Assembly: GCA_009784095.1 (NCBI GenBank)
Contig: WRDL01000005.1
Coordinates: 1 to 24,714, forward strand
Length of the DNA stretch: 24,714 bases
Direction: 5' to 3'
Source: Coriobacteriia bacterium
GTDB lineage: Bacteria; Actinomycetota; Coriobacteriia; WRKU01
Shown in pieces: positions 1 to 6,165 of the stretch; the first letter of the stretch is position 1; every line of letters starts with the position of its first letter. The position numbers were made by a program, and so were the translations under genes. The notes under the pieces are model-generated. The model had not been told where the DNA came from. It searched no databases and worked only from the letters and a program-made list of their open reading frames with translations.

Positions 1-23
1 GGGTTCGAGTCCCCACTCATCTC
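1..23 (+). tRNA. 3' end of a tRNA, cut by the window start
   Basis: The first bases give the TTCGAGT T-loop (4-10), a T-stem 3' strand CCCCA (11-15) and about seven bases of acceptor 3' strand. CCA is not encoded. The anticodon lies outside the window, so the amino acid cannot be named. A terminator hairpin follows at once, which fits the end of a tRNA transcript. Confidence 0.6.
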
Positions 24-34
24 GCTCGTTCGAG

Positions 35-62
35 AAAAAACCCGCACCTGCGGGTTATTTCA
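35..62. terminator. Bidirectional intrinsic terminator between two tRNAs
   Basis: AACCCGC (39-45), loop ACCT and GCGGGTT (50-56) form a perfect 7-bp stem. A/T-rich sequence flanks both sides: AAAAAA at 35-40, which is a U-run for minus-strand transcripts, and ATTTCATTT downstream. It can end the partial tRNA on the plus strand and tRNA-Thr on the minus strand. Confidence 0.75.
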
Positions 63-66
63 TTTC

Positions 67-142
67 TGGAGCCAGCCGGGGGACTCGAACCCCCAACCTA
101 TTGATTACAAGTCAATTGCTCTTCCAATTGAGCTAGGCTGGC
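67..142 (-). tRNA. tRNA-Thr(TGT)
   Basis: On the minus strand the acceptor GCCAGCC pairs with GGCTGGC. The D-arm is TAGCTCAATTGGAAGAGC, the anticodon loop CTTGTAATC contains TGT, and the T-loop is TTCGAGT. Discriminator T and an encoded CCA end the gene at 67. All arms pair, so the gene looks functional. A second tRNA-Thr (GGT) lies at 2306-2381. Confidence 0.97.
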
Positions 143-159
143 CCATCCAACGAGGAGAT

Positions 160-165
160 ATTATA
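160..165 (-). promoter_or_regulatory. -10 element for tRNA-Thr
   Basis: The minus strand reads a perfect TATAAT at 165-160. This places the transcription start about 11 bases before the tRNA 5' end at 142. No convincing -35 hexamer is visible 16-18 bases further upstream. Confidence 0.5.
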
Positions 166-208
166 GCGTAAGCGAAACGCGCTCTATGAGAAAACTACGT
201 GCGATCGA

Positions 209-712
209 TTAATTCGGCGCAACGTTACTATGCGGGCTTGGGACTATGATCTGTCCGCCGCCGTGCATTCCGCCGCCTTGACCACCCTCATCGAGCTGAG
301 GGCGATCGGGACCCTGAGGAAATACGCGCTCGCCATCCTCGAATTGGTCCATCAGCGACTCGTCCTCGTACCAGTGGTAGAGATTCTCTTCCATACTCTC
401 GTTGACGTACGGGCACTCACAATCGTCACAATCAAAACCACGATTCTGATATTTCCAGTCGAGATCCTTGTATTTTTGTGATCCGTCGTAGTTCTGTTGG
501 TAGTTGCGATCATAGCTGGACGAATCCATCATGTAGACGATCGAGCCCATCAGACCGAACGCCGAGCAGACCGACAAGATCGCACACAGCGTAAGCACCG
601 CTCCCAAAGTGACGATCGTAAAAGTGATCGACCCCGCGCTCCACTTGCGATTTCCGAACGCTCGCTTGTCCGTCCAATCAGTTCCTGTTCCCACACCTGC
701 CGGTTCATTCAT
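209..712 (-). CDS. Hypothetical single-pass membrane protein with a cysteine cluster
   Basis: I do not recognise a family. The protein has about 167 residues: a short polar N-terminus, one long hydrophobic segment (about residues 28-62, within SITFTIVTLGAVLTLCAIL onward), then a polar, Tyr/Asp/Glu-rich tail. The tail holds a small cysteine cluster (CDDCEC near residue 95) and a Gly/His-rich stretch (GGQGGGMHGGG) near the C-terminus. Two ATGs are adjacent at 715 and 712. The GAGGAG ribosome site at 724-719 sits 3 bases from the first and 6 from the second, so 712 is preferred. The gene diverges from alaA. A metal-binding or redox role for the cysteines is possible but unsupported. Confidence 0.65.
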   Translation of the reverse strand: MNEPAGVGTGTDWTDKRAFGNRKWSAGSITFTIVTLGAVLTLCAILSVCSAFGLMGSIVYMMDSSSYDRNYQQNYDGSQKYKDLDWKYQNRGFDCDDCECPYVNESMEENLYHWYEDESLMDQFEDGERVFPQGPDRPQLDEGGQGGGMHGGGQIIVPSPHSNVAPN

Positions 713-737
713 CATTAACTCCTCAATCCTGGTCTTT

Positions 738-765
738 TCGACAGTTTAATATCAGGAAGCATAAT
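738..765 (+). promoter_or_regulatory. Putative alaA promoter
   Basis: A TCGACA -35 (738-743) and CATAAT -10 (760-765) each match consensus at five of six positions and are 16 bases apart. They lie about 40 bases before the alaA start, in the divergent spacer. Confidence 0.4.
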
Positions 766-805
766 AGAGATATACTTGTAGGTTCGTAAAGTGTTTGGAG
801 TAAAA

Positions 806-2047
806 ATGCCTCAAATAAACAAATCAACGAAGCTGGATGGTGTGCTCTACGATGTCCGTGGACCGGTGGTCGACGAAGCCGCTGCGATGAAAAAACGTGG
901 CGAGGAGATCATCCATCTCAATATCGGCAACCCCGCCCCGTTCGGTTTCCGCGCGCCTGAGACCATGATCGACCACATGATCGAGCAACTTCCTCATACG
1001 CAAGGATACAGCGAGTCGCACGGGATCGTCGACGCACGTGAGGCGATCGCCGAGTACGCGACACGCAAGGGCATCGAAGACGTGAAGATCGACGATATCT
1101 ATACCGGCAACGGGGTCAGCGAGCTCATCAATCTGTGTATGCAGGCGCTGCTCGATGAGGGCGACGAGATGCTCATTCCGGCACCGGACTATCCGCTCTG
1201 GACCGCCACGACCAAGCTGGCGGGAGGCACTCCGGTCCATTATCTGTGTGACGAGGACAACAACTGGTGGCCCGATATCGCCGATATCAAGAACAAGATC
1301 ACGTCGCGCACGAAAGGGTTAGTCGTCATCAATCCCAACAACCCGACCGGCGCGCTGTATCCCAAGGAGATCCTCGAGCAGATGGTCGAGATCGCGCGCG
1401 AGCACAACCTCATCATATTCTCCGATGAGATCTATGATCGTATGGTCTTCGATGGCAAGAAGCATATCGCCATCGCGTCGCTGGCGCCGGATGTGCTCTG
1501 CATCACGTTCAATGGATTAAGCAAATCGCATCGCGTCGCGGGGTATCGCAGCGGCTGGATGATCATATCCGGCGATAAGGAGAGCGCGAGCGGTAGGCGT
1601 GGGTACCTCGAGGGGATCGACATGCTCTCCAATATGCGATTGTGCGCGAACGTCCCCGGTCAGTCGATCATCGCGACTGCGCTCTCAGGGCATCAGAGTC
1701 TCGATGACCTGATCGTACCCGGAGGACGCATCTTCGAGCAGCGCGAGAAAGCGATGAGCATCATCGAGGATATCGAGGGGCTCAGCGCGATCAGACCGGC
1801 AGCTGGGCTCTATGTATTTCCTCGGTTGGACATCGAGCGGTTCAGTATTACCGACGACGAGCAGTTCGCCTATGATTTTCTCAAAGCCGAGAATGTGCTG
1901 ATCGTGCATGGGCGCGGATTCAACTGGCCGACTCCCGAGTATTTCAGGATCGTTTTTCTGCCTGAGACCGACCAGCTCGGAGAGGTCGGTGTGCGGCTTA
2001 AGAGATTTTTGGCCGACTATCGACAAAATGAGGTCAAAGACGCTTAA
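806..2047 (+). CDS. alaA: Glutamate-pyruvate aminotransferase AlaA (PLP, class I/II)
   Basis: A cytoplasmic PLP enzyme that forms alanine from pyruvate and glutamate. The 413-residue protein follows E. coli AlaA almost block for block: LYDVRGPV near the N-terminus, HLNIGNPAPFGF, PAPDYPLWTA, NPNNPTGALY, FSDEIYD and the Schiff-base lysine motif FNGLSKSHRVAGYRSGWM. It ends with GFNWPTPEYFRIVFLP. I place the start at ATG 806, five bases after TTGGAG. A GTG at 791 is in frame but lies upstream of that ribosome site and would add only five residues. It stands alone ahead of the tRNA operon. Similarity to AlaA is strong, although related aminotransferases can have wider substrate ranges. Confidence 0.93.
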   Translation: MPQINKSTKLDGVLYDVRGPVVDEAAAMKKRGEEIIHLNIGNPAPFGFRAPETMIDHMIEQLPHTQGYSESHGIVDAREAIAEYATRKGIEDVKIDDIYTGNGVSELINLCMQALLDEGDEMLIPAPDYPLWTATTKLAGGTPVHYLCDEDNNWWPDIADIKNKITSRTKGLVVINPNNPTGALYPKEILEQMVEIAREHNLIIFSDEIYDRMVFDGKKHIAIASLAPDVLCITFNGLSKSHRVAGYRSGWMIISGDKESASGRRGYLEGIDMLSNMRLCANVPGQSIIATALSGHQSLDDLIVPGGRIFEQREKAMSIIEDIEGLSAIRPAAGLYVFPRLDIERFSITDDEQFAYDFLKAENVLIVHGRGFNWPTPEYFRIVFLPETDQLGEVGVRLKRFLADYRQNEVKDA

Positions 2048-2060
2048 CTCTCGCAGGTCG

Positions 2061-2089
2061 TTGACAGCTTAAAGACTCTCCTCTACACT
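2061..2089 (+). promoter_or_regulatory. Promoter of the tRNA-tuf operon
   Basis: A perfect TTGACA -35 (2061-2066), a 17-base spacer and a TACACT -10 (2084-2089) predict a start near 2096, about 120 bases before tRNA-Tyr. Another TTGACA stands at 2179-2184 but has no good -10 partner. The leader between them holds two related imperfect palindromes at 2098-2111 and 2137-2148. Confidence 0.6.
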
Positions 2090-2216
2090 CAAATACGCTT
2101 GCACGTGCGAGTATTATTTTCGTGCGCGCTGATTGTCTTGCGCGCGAGCATAATTCTCGATGCGAGCAGGTGTGCAACTTGACAAGTGTACCTATGGTTC
2201 AATAGCGATCAAACCG

Positions 2217-2301
2217 GGGGGTGTGCCCGAGTGGCTAAAGGGGACGGGCTGTAAACCCGTTGGCTATGCCTACGATGGTTCGAATCCATCCGCCCCCACC
2301 A
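2217..2301 (+). tRNA. tRNA-Tyr(GTA)
   Basis: Acceptor GGGGGTG pairs with CGCCCCC (one G-U pair). The anticodon stem-loop ACGGG-CTGTAAA-CCCGT contains GTA. A long variable arm gives the class II shape expected of bacterial tRNA-Tyr. The T-loop is TTCGAAT, and discriminator A with encoded CCA ends at 2301. It is the first gene of the tRNA-tuf transcript. Confidence 0.97.
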
Positions 2302-2305
2302 TCAC

Positions 2306-2381
2306 GCCCATATAGCTCAGACGGCAGAGCACTTCCTTGGTAAGGAAGAGGTCACCAGTTCAAGTCTGGTTATGGGCTCCA
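2306..2381 (+). tRNA. tRNA-Thr(GGT)
   Basis: Acceptor GCCCATA pairs with TATGGGC. The anticodon stem-loop CTTCC-TTGGTAA-GGAAG contains GGT. The T-loop is TTCAAGT, discriminator T, encoded CCA. Only four bases separate it from tRNA-Tyr and one from tRNA-Met, so all three are processed from one transcript. Confidence 0.97.
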
Positions 2382-2382
2382 T

Positions 2383-2459
2383 GGCGGTGTAGCTCAGATG
2401 GTCAGAGCACTCGGTTCATACCCGAGTTGTCACTGGTTCAATTCCAGTCACCGCTACCA
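2383..2459 (+). tRNA. tRNA-Met(CAT), elongator type
   Basis: Acceptor GGCGGTG pairs with CACCGCT (terminal G-U). The anticodon stem-loop CTCGG-TTCATAC-CCGAG contains CAT. The paired first acceptor position and the lack of GGG/CCC pairs at the anticodon stem base point to an elongator tRNA rather than the initiator. Encoded CCA ends at 2459. Confidence 0.93.
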
Positions 2460-2466
2460 GTATTCT

Positions 2467-2531
2467 GCATCGTACGCGATGCCTAAGATATATTTAATCT
2501 GAGACAGTCAGAAAAACGGCGCGGGAGCGCC
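2467..2531 (+). other. Two hairpins in the tRNA-Met to tuf leader
   Basis: GCATCG-TACG-CGATGC (2467-2482) and GGCGC-GGGA-GCGCC (2518-2531) are perfect short stems with four-base loops. Neither is followed by a T-run. They are more likely mRNA 5' protection or tRNA/mRNA processing structures than terminators. The tuf ribosome site begins after the second hairpin. Confidence 0.4.
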
Positions 2532-2554
2532 AAAACGTGTGTTAGGAGAAAAGC

Positions 2555-3745
2555 ATGGCAAAAGAGAAGTTTGAGCGTACCAAGCCGCACGTTAACGTTG
2601 GTACGATCGGTCACGTTGACCACGGTAAGACGACGCTGACCGCTGCGATCACCAAGCGTCAAGCGGCAAAAGGGTTCGCAGATTTCACCCCATTCGATCA
2701 GATCGATAAGGCACCTGAAGAGCGCGAGCGCGGTATCACCATCGCAATCGCCCACGTTGAGTATGAGACCGATAACCGTCACTATGCTCACGTAGACTGC
2801 CCGGGACATGCCGACTACGTTAAGAACATGATCACCGGTGCTGCCCAGATGGACGGCGCGATCCTCGTTATCGGCGCAGATGACGGTCCGATGGCCCAGA
2901 CGCGCGAGCACATCCTGCTTGCCCGTCAGGTCGGCGTTCCTTACATCATCGTCTTCCTTAACAAGTGCGACATGGTCGATGACGACGAGCTCATCGAGCT
3001 CATCGAGATGGAAGTTCGCGAACTGCTCACCGACAACGAGTTCCCCGGCGACGATATCCCCATCGTCAAAGGTTCAGCGCTCAAAGCGCTCGAGTCCGAA
3101 GGTGACAACGAGTGGAACGAGAAGATCGACGAGCTTCTGGACGAGGTCGACGCCTACATTCCGATCCCCGAGCGTGACACCGAGAAGCCATTCTTGATGG
3201 CGGTCGAGGACGTGTTCACCATCACCGGTCGCGGAACGGTGGCAACCGGTCGTGTCGAGCGCGGTACGATCAAGGTCAATGACGAGGTCGAGATCGTCGG
3301 TATCCGTCCGACGCAAAAGACCGTCGTCACCGGAGTTGAGATGTTCCGCAAGCTTCTCGACCAAGCCGAGGCAGGCGACAATGTCGGAATCCTCCTGCGT
3401 GGTACCAAGCGCGAGGAGATCGAGCGTGGTCAGGTCCTCTGCAAGCCGGGTAGCGTTACCCCGCATACCGAGTTCGAGGGTCAGGTCTACGTACTGACAA
3501 AGGACGAGGGTGGACGCCATACGCCGTTCTTCGATGGTTATCGTCCGCAGTTCTACTTCCGCACCACTGACGTGACCGGCGTCGCTCACCTTCCCGAGGG
3601 TGTCGAGATGGTCATGCCCGGCGACAACGTCGTCGTCCGTGGCGAGCTCATCGCACCGATCGCGATGGAAGAGGGACTTCGTTTCGCGATCCGTGAGGGT
3701 GGCCGTACCGTCGGTTCAGGTCGTGTGACCAAGATCATCAAGTAA
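2555..3745 (+). CDS. tuf: Elongation factor Tu
   Basis: A GTPase that carries aminoacyl-tRNA to the ribosomal A site. The 396 residues match the family length. G1 is GHVDHGKT (residues 19-26), switch I holds RGITIA, G3 is DCPGH, G4 NKCD, and G5 GSALKALE. Domains 2 and 3 follow, ending FAIREGGRTVGSG. AGGAG lies six bases before ATG 2555. In switch I the common ITINT is ITIAI, and GPMPQ after the DCPGH motif is GPMAQ. Both lie within family variation as far as I know. It is co-transcribed with the upstream tRNAs, as in the E. coli tRNA-tufB operon, and precedes rpmG, trnW and secE. Confidence 0.98.
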   Translation: MAKEKFERTKPHVNVGTIGHVDHGKTTLTAAITKRQAAKGFADFTPFDQIDKAPEERERGITIAIAHVEYETDNRHYAHVDCPGHADYVKNMITGAAQMDGAILVIGADDGPMAQTREHILLARQVGVPYIIVFLNKCDMVDDDELIELIEMEVRELLTDNEFPGDDIPIVKGSALKALESEGDNEWNEKIDELLDEVDAYIPIPERDTEKPFLMAVEDVFTITGRGTVATGRVERGTIKVNDEVEIVGIRPTQKTVVTGVEMFRKLLDQAEAGDNVGILLRGTKREEIERGQVLCKPGSVTPHTEFEGQVYVLTKDEGGRHTPFFDGYRPQFYFRTTDVTGVAHLPEGVEMVMPGDNVVVRGELIAPIAMEEGLRFAIREGGRTVGSGRVTKIIK

Positions 3746-3779
3746 CTGAGAGCCGCACGTACACTTAATTGCAAACGGT

Positions 3780-3809
3780 GGGGCTTAGCATGACGTCTTG
3801 TTAAGCCCC
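3780..3809 (+). other. Hairpin between tuf and rpmG
   Basis: GGGGCTTA (3780-3787) and TAAGCCCC (3802-3809) pair perfectly over 8 bp around a 14-base loop. No T-run follows, so this is not a canonical intrinsic terminator. It may be a processing site or a weak terminator lowering rpmG-secE-nusG expression relative to tuf. TTGACA at 3814-3819 could start a new promoter, but its -10 is poor. Confidence 0.45.
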
Positions 3810-3962
3810 GCGGTTGACAAGCAAATGGCGGCTCAAAGAAGCGATCGCGACCTATGACGAGCACCACGGTGGTGAGTGCGTTAGAGGACAAGATCGCGTT
3901 GTCGCGACTATCGTGAGATAGCAGCAGCAACAGAGCAAGGAACACGAAGGAGTTGATGAGTT

Positions 3963-4112
3963 ATGAGAACGCTCGTAACGCTCGCCTGCGAAGAATGCAA
4001 GCGACGCAACTATACGACGAATAAGAACAAACAGCTCAATCCCGAACGGATCGAGTTCAAGAAATACTGCAAGTGGTGTAAGACCCACACGCTGCACAAG
4101 GAAACCCGTTAG
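3963..4112 (+). CDS. rpmG: 50S ribosomal protein L33
   Basis: A 49-residue large-subunit protein. The translation starts MRTLVTLACEEC and ends CKWCKTHTLHKETR. The two CxxC pairs (CEEC and CKWC) make this the zinc-binding form of L33. AAGGAG at 3947-3952 precedes ATG 3963 by ten bases. Another ATG at 3956 is in a different frame and does not encode L33. The position between tuf and tRNA-Trp/secE is a common arrangement in Gram-positive and actinobacterial genomes. The zinc form suggests no zinc-independent specialisation at this locus. Confidence 0.95.
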   Translation: MRTLVTLACEECKRRNYTTNKNKQLNPERIEFKKYCKWCKTHTLHKETR

Positions 4113-4120
4113 GTACACTC

Positions 4121-4197
4121 AGGCCAGTAGCTCCAATTGGTAGAGCGCCGGTCTCCAAAACCGGATGTTGCAGGTTCGAGTCCTGCCTGGCCTGCCA
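4121..4197 (+). tRNA. tRNA-Trp(CCA)
   Basis: Acceptor AGGCCAG pairs with CTGGCCT. The anticodon loop CTCCAAA contains CCA, the T-arm is GCAGG-TTCGAGT-CCTGC, the discriminator is G, and CCA is encoded. Placement between rpmG and secE is conserved in many bacteria. The last 21 bases plus seven flanking bases are repeated at 4340-4367. Confidence 0.97.
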
Positions 4198-4204
4198 CTA
4201 ACAC
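4177..4204 (+). repeat. Direct repeat copy 1: tRNA-Trp 3' end (att-like core)
   Basis: These 28 bases run from the T-loop (CGAGTCCTGCC...) through the encoded CCA and seven bases beyond (CTAACAC). They recur identically at 4340-4367, 163 bases downstream. A repeat from tRNA T-loop to past the 3' end is the classic footprint of integrase attachment sites. Confidence 0.85.
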
Positions 4205-4251
4205 CAGAGATGTTTGACAAAGCAAGCTAAAAACAACAGGAGGGAGTCGTT

Positions 4252-4265
4252 AGGACTCGAACCTG
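4252..4265 (-). repeat. Inverted 14-base copy of the tRNA-Trp T-arm
   Basis: AGGACTCGAACCTG is the exact reverse complement of 4171-4184 (CAGGTTCGAGTCCT). It lies between the two direct repeats. It may be part of the scar or a remnant of another tRNA's 3' end on the minus strand. The flanks do not form a full tRNA. Confidence 0.6.
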
Positions 4266-4339
4266 TGAAGGCATGCACGACCCAGGGGAGTGCATGGGGC
4301 GAGCGAAGCGAGGTCTCATGGATTGCGAAGCAAGACATG

Positions 4340-4367
4340 CGAGTCCTGCCTGGCCTGCCACTAACAC
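4340..4367 (+). repeat. Direct repeat copy 2: displaced tRNA-Trp 3' end
   Basis: This is an identical 28-base copy of 4177-4204, lying 51 bases before secE. The sequence before it does not pair as a tRNA: AGGGGAG at 4284-4290 cannot match the acceptor and no T-stem forms. It is therefore not a functional tRNA. The 135 bases between the copies contain a CATGCAC/GTGCATG hairpin (4272-4278/4290-4296) and a TTGC-GAA-GCAA mini-hairpin (4323-4333), and no plausible gene. Confidence 0.85.
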
Positions 4368-4418
4368 TAACACCAATGAACTGAACGCTTACAAGCGAAC
4401 GAAGAAGCGAGATAGAGA

Positions 4419-4850
4419 ATGTCAAAGAAAAAAGATATGGCCAAGAGGAAGTCTGAGGCTCACAAGAGAGTAGCAGCCGAGAAGGCTGCGGCCGAGCTTG
4501 GCCCGATCGAGGACGCGGAATGGGTCGAAGTCAAAGAGACCCCGAAAGCTGCGGCCGTCAAGGCTGATAAAAGCGTCAAGAAGAAGAAAAAGAAGAAGGA
4601 TAATGCTCCGAAAAAGCACGGAAAACAAGCAGGTGCTCCTGCCAAACCGAGCCTGTGGGTACGCCTGCAAGAGTATCTCAAAGGCGTTATGGCAGAGTTG
4701 CATCGCGTCGTGTGGCCTTCTCGCCAAGAGGTCCTGAACTCGACCATCATCGTATTGGTCACGCTGATCTTCTTCAGCATCTTCGCGTTCATCATCGACT
4801 GGCTCGCGACCGGTGGTATGGATATACTGATCAATCTCGCGGCACGGTAG
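4419..4850 (+). CDS. secE: Protein translocase subunit SecE with a long charged N-terminus
   Basis: A small essential membrane subunit of the SecYEG channel. The C-terminal part carries the family signature: an amphipathic helix (LQEYLKGVMAELHRVVWPSR, about residues 83-102), then one membrane span (about 106-130). The protein is 143 residues, against roughly 60-65 for single-span SecE. The extra 80 N-terminal residues are Lys/Ala/Glu-rich with a KKKKKKK run at about residue 54. Long charged extensions occur in other actinobacterial SecE proteins. The ribosome site is weak (GAGATAGAGA just before ATG 4419). Twelve bases separate it from nusG, so the two are co-transcribed. Confidence 0.93.
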   Translation: MSKKKDMAKRKSEAHKRVAAEKAAAELGPIEDAEWVEVKETPKAAAVKADKSVKKKKKKKDNAPKKHGKQAGAPAKPSLWVRLQEYLKGVMAELHRVVWPSRQEVLNSTIIVLVTLIFFSIFAFIIDWLATGGMDILINLAAR

Positions 4851-4862
4851 GAGTTTGAACTG

Positions 4863-5402
4863 ATGGCAAGTAAAAAGTGGTATGTCATACACACCTACTC
4901 GGGTCACGAGAACAAGGTCGAGGAGAGTCTGAGGCATCGTATCGATTCGTTGCATATGAAGGATATGATCTTCGACATCCAGATCCCGACCGAGACGGTC
5001 ATCAACAAAGATGACGGAAAGAAACAGGAGATAAAGCTGTTTCCCGGCTATATCTTCGTCCAGATGATCTTGGATGATCAATCATGGGCGGTTGTGCGCC
5101 ACACACCCGGAGTCACCGGGTTCGTCGGCAAATCGGGAACATCAAATAGTAAGCCTCAACCGCTTTCGCGTGATGAGGTCAACCGCATGCTCGGCAAGAG
5201 CAAGTCGTCGATGGCAGCCCCGATCATCATCTCGAACTATGAGATCGGTCAGACGGTACGTATCCGTACCGGCGCGTTCGAGGATTTCGACGCGACGGTC
5301 ACCGAAGTCAACCCCGACAAGGGTGTTCTGACCTGTATGGTCACGCTCTTCGGTCGCGAGACGCCGGTCACTCTCGATTTTGCGAGTGTCGAACGCATAT
5401 AA
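4863..5402 (+). CDS. nusG: Transcription termination/antitermination factor NusG
   Basis: An RNA-polymerase-bound elongation factor that couples to Rho and the ribosome. The 179 residues hold the NGN domain (KWYVIHTYSGHENKV at the N-terminus, FPGYIFVQM near residue 61, TPGVTGFVG near 83) and the C-terminal KOW domain (from about residue 123, IGQTVRIRTGAFEDFDATV). The length is standard. A TAGGAG ribosome site overlaps the secE stop, nine bases before ATG 4863. It lies in the conserved secE-nusG-rplK-rplA cluster. Confidence 0.97.
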   Translation: MASKKWYVIHTYSGHENKVEESLRHRIDSLHMKDMIFDIQIPTETVINKDDGKKQEIKLFPGYIFVQMILDDQSWAVVRHTPGVTGFVGKSGTSNSKPQPLSRDEVNRMLGKSKSSMAAPIIISNYEIGQTVRIRTGAFEDFDATVTEVNPDKGVLTCMVTLFGRETPVTLDFASVERI

Positions 5403-5414
5403 ATTGGTAACGCC

Positions 5415-5452
5415 GCGAAGGTGTGGCCAACAAGCCAGCTTCTCATCTTCGC
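5415..5452 (+). other. Nested hairpin in the nusG-rplK spacer
   Basis: GCGAAG (5415-5420) pairs with CTTCGC (5447-5452). Inside it, TGGC (5424-5427) pairs with GCCA (5434-5437). It lies 40 bases before rplK, where L1 autoregulatory sites occur in some bacteria. I see no definite match to that site, so any regulatory role is inference. Confidence 0.3.
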
Positions 5453-5491
5453 TGTAGATATGAGCAACACCGATAGATTAAGGAAAAGACA

Positions 5492-6061
5492 ATGGCAAAG
5501 AAAGTAGCTGGATTCATCAAGCTTCAGATCCCGGGCGGGCAGGCCAATCCCGCACCCCCGGTCGGTCCTGCGCTGGGTGCTCAGGGTGTCAATATCATGC
5601 AATTCTGTCAGGCATTCAACGCCGATACCGCCGATCGCCAGGGCGTGACCCTGCCGGTCGAGATCACGGTCTATGAGGATAAGACATTCGACTACATCAT
5701 CAAGACCCCTCCCGCGGCGTACTTCCTGCGCAAAGCGGCGGGTATCGAGAAGGGATCGGGCGAGCCGCATGCGAACAAGGTCGCGACGGTCACTTTACAG
5801 GACTGCCGTGATATCGCTGAGCAGAAGATGGTCGATCTGAACGCCAACGACATCGAAGCCGCCGCGATGATCATCGCCGGTAGCGCGCGTTCGATGGGCA
5901 TCGTCGTCGTCGACGATCAAGGTGATCTTCTTCCCGGTCACGAAACTCGTGAGCTACGGATCAAGTTCGAAGAGGAAGAACTGGCAGAAGGCCTCGAGGG
6001 TGAAGGCGAAGAGGGCGAAGAAGGCGAAGGCGACGGCGAAGAGGTCGCAGAAGAAGAGTAG
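5492..6061 (+). CDS. rplK: 50S ribosomal protein L11 with an acidic C-terminal tail
   Basis: L11 forms the GTPase-associated centre of the large subunit. Residues 1-140 are a complete, ordinary L11: KLQIPGGQANPAPPVGPALG at the N-terminus with the proline-rich thiostrepton-site segment, NIMQFCQAFNA, and the usual end GSARSMGIVV. A typical L11 stops there at about 141 residues. This one continues for 49 residues, first DLLPGHETRELRIKFEEEE, then a Gly/Glu low-complexity run of GEGEE type to the stop. The tail is in frame with no sign of readthrough. The ribosome site AAGGA precedes ATG 5492. It is co-transcribed with nusG and rplA. Confidence 0.96.
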   Translation: MAKKVAGFIKLQIPGGQANPAPPVGPALGAQGVNIMQFCQAFNADTADRQGVTLPVEITVYEDKTFDYIIKTPPAAYFLRKAAGIEKGSGEPHANKVATVTLQDCRDIAEQKMVDLNANDIEAAAMIIAGSARSMGIVVVDDQGDLLPGHETRELRIKFEEEELAEGLEGEGEEGEEGEGDGEEVAEEE

Positions 6062-6077
6062 TAATGATGCGGGTGGC

Positions 6078-6150
6078 GCACGAACTCCAGGCGCCCCTCG
6101 CTTCGTGCATTAGCGCACATAGACCGGAGGAGATAGGGACGTGACCTATC
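6078..6150 (+). promoter_or_regulatory. Structured rplA leader, possible L1 autoregulatory site
   Basis: Two hairpins precede rplA: GCACGAA/TTCGTGC (6078-6084/6102-6108, 7 bp) and GATAGG/CCTATC (6132-6137/6145-6150, 6 bp). The second has loop GACGTGA and ends five bases before the AAGGAG ribosome site. L1 is known to repress its own mRNA by binding a hairpin that mimics 23S rRNA. That this is such a site is inference from position. Confidence 0.35.
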
Positions 6151-6165
6151 GAGAAAGGAGCCATA

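Noticed and set aside
2959..3197. Ser-rich overlapping frame within tuf (part of 2838-3197)
   Set aside because: It is a shadow frame of a strongly conserved gene, without a ribosome site or family resemblance.
4284..4360. A second tRNA-Trp ending at the displaced CCA
   Set aside because: It is also 77 bases long, but acceptor 5' AGGGGAG does not pair with CTGGCCT, there is no T-stem and no anticodon arm. Only the 3' 21 bases are tRNA sequence.
4273..4473. Reading frame of 66 codons spanning the scar and the start of secE
   Set aside because: It overlaps secE in another frame, has no ribosome site, and is composed of the tRNA-derived repeat and flanks.
5991..6058. Acidic tail of L11 as a frameshift artefact
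   Set aside because: The frame is continuous, the tail begins with non-repetitive sequence before the Gly/Glu run, and no alternative frame restores a family-like ending.
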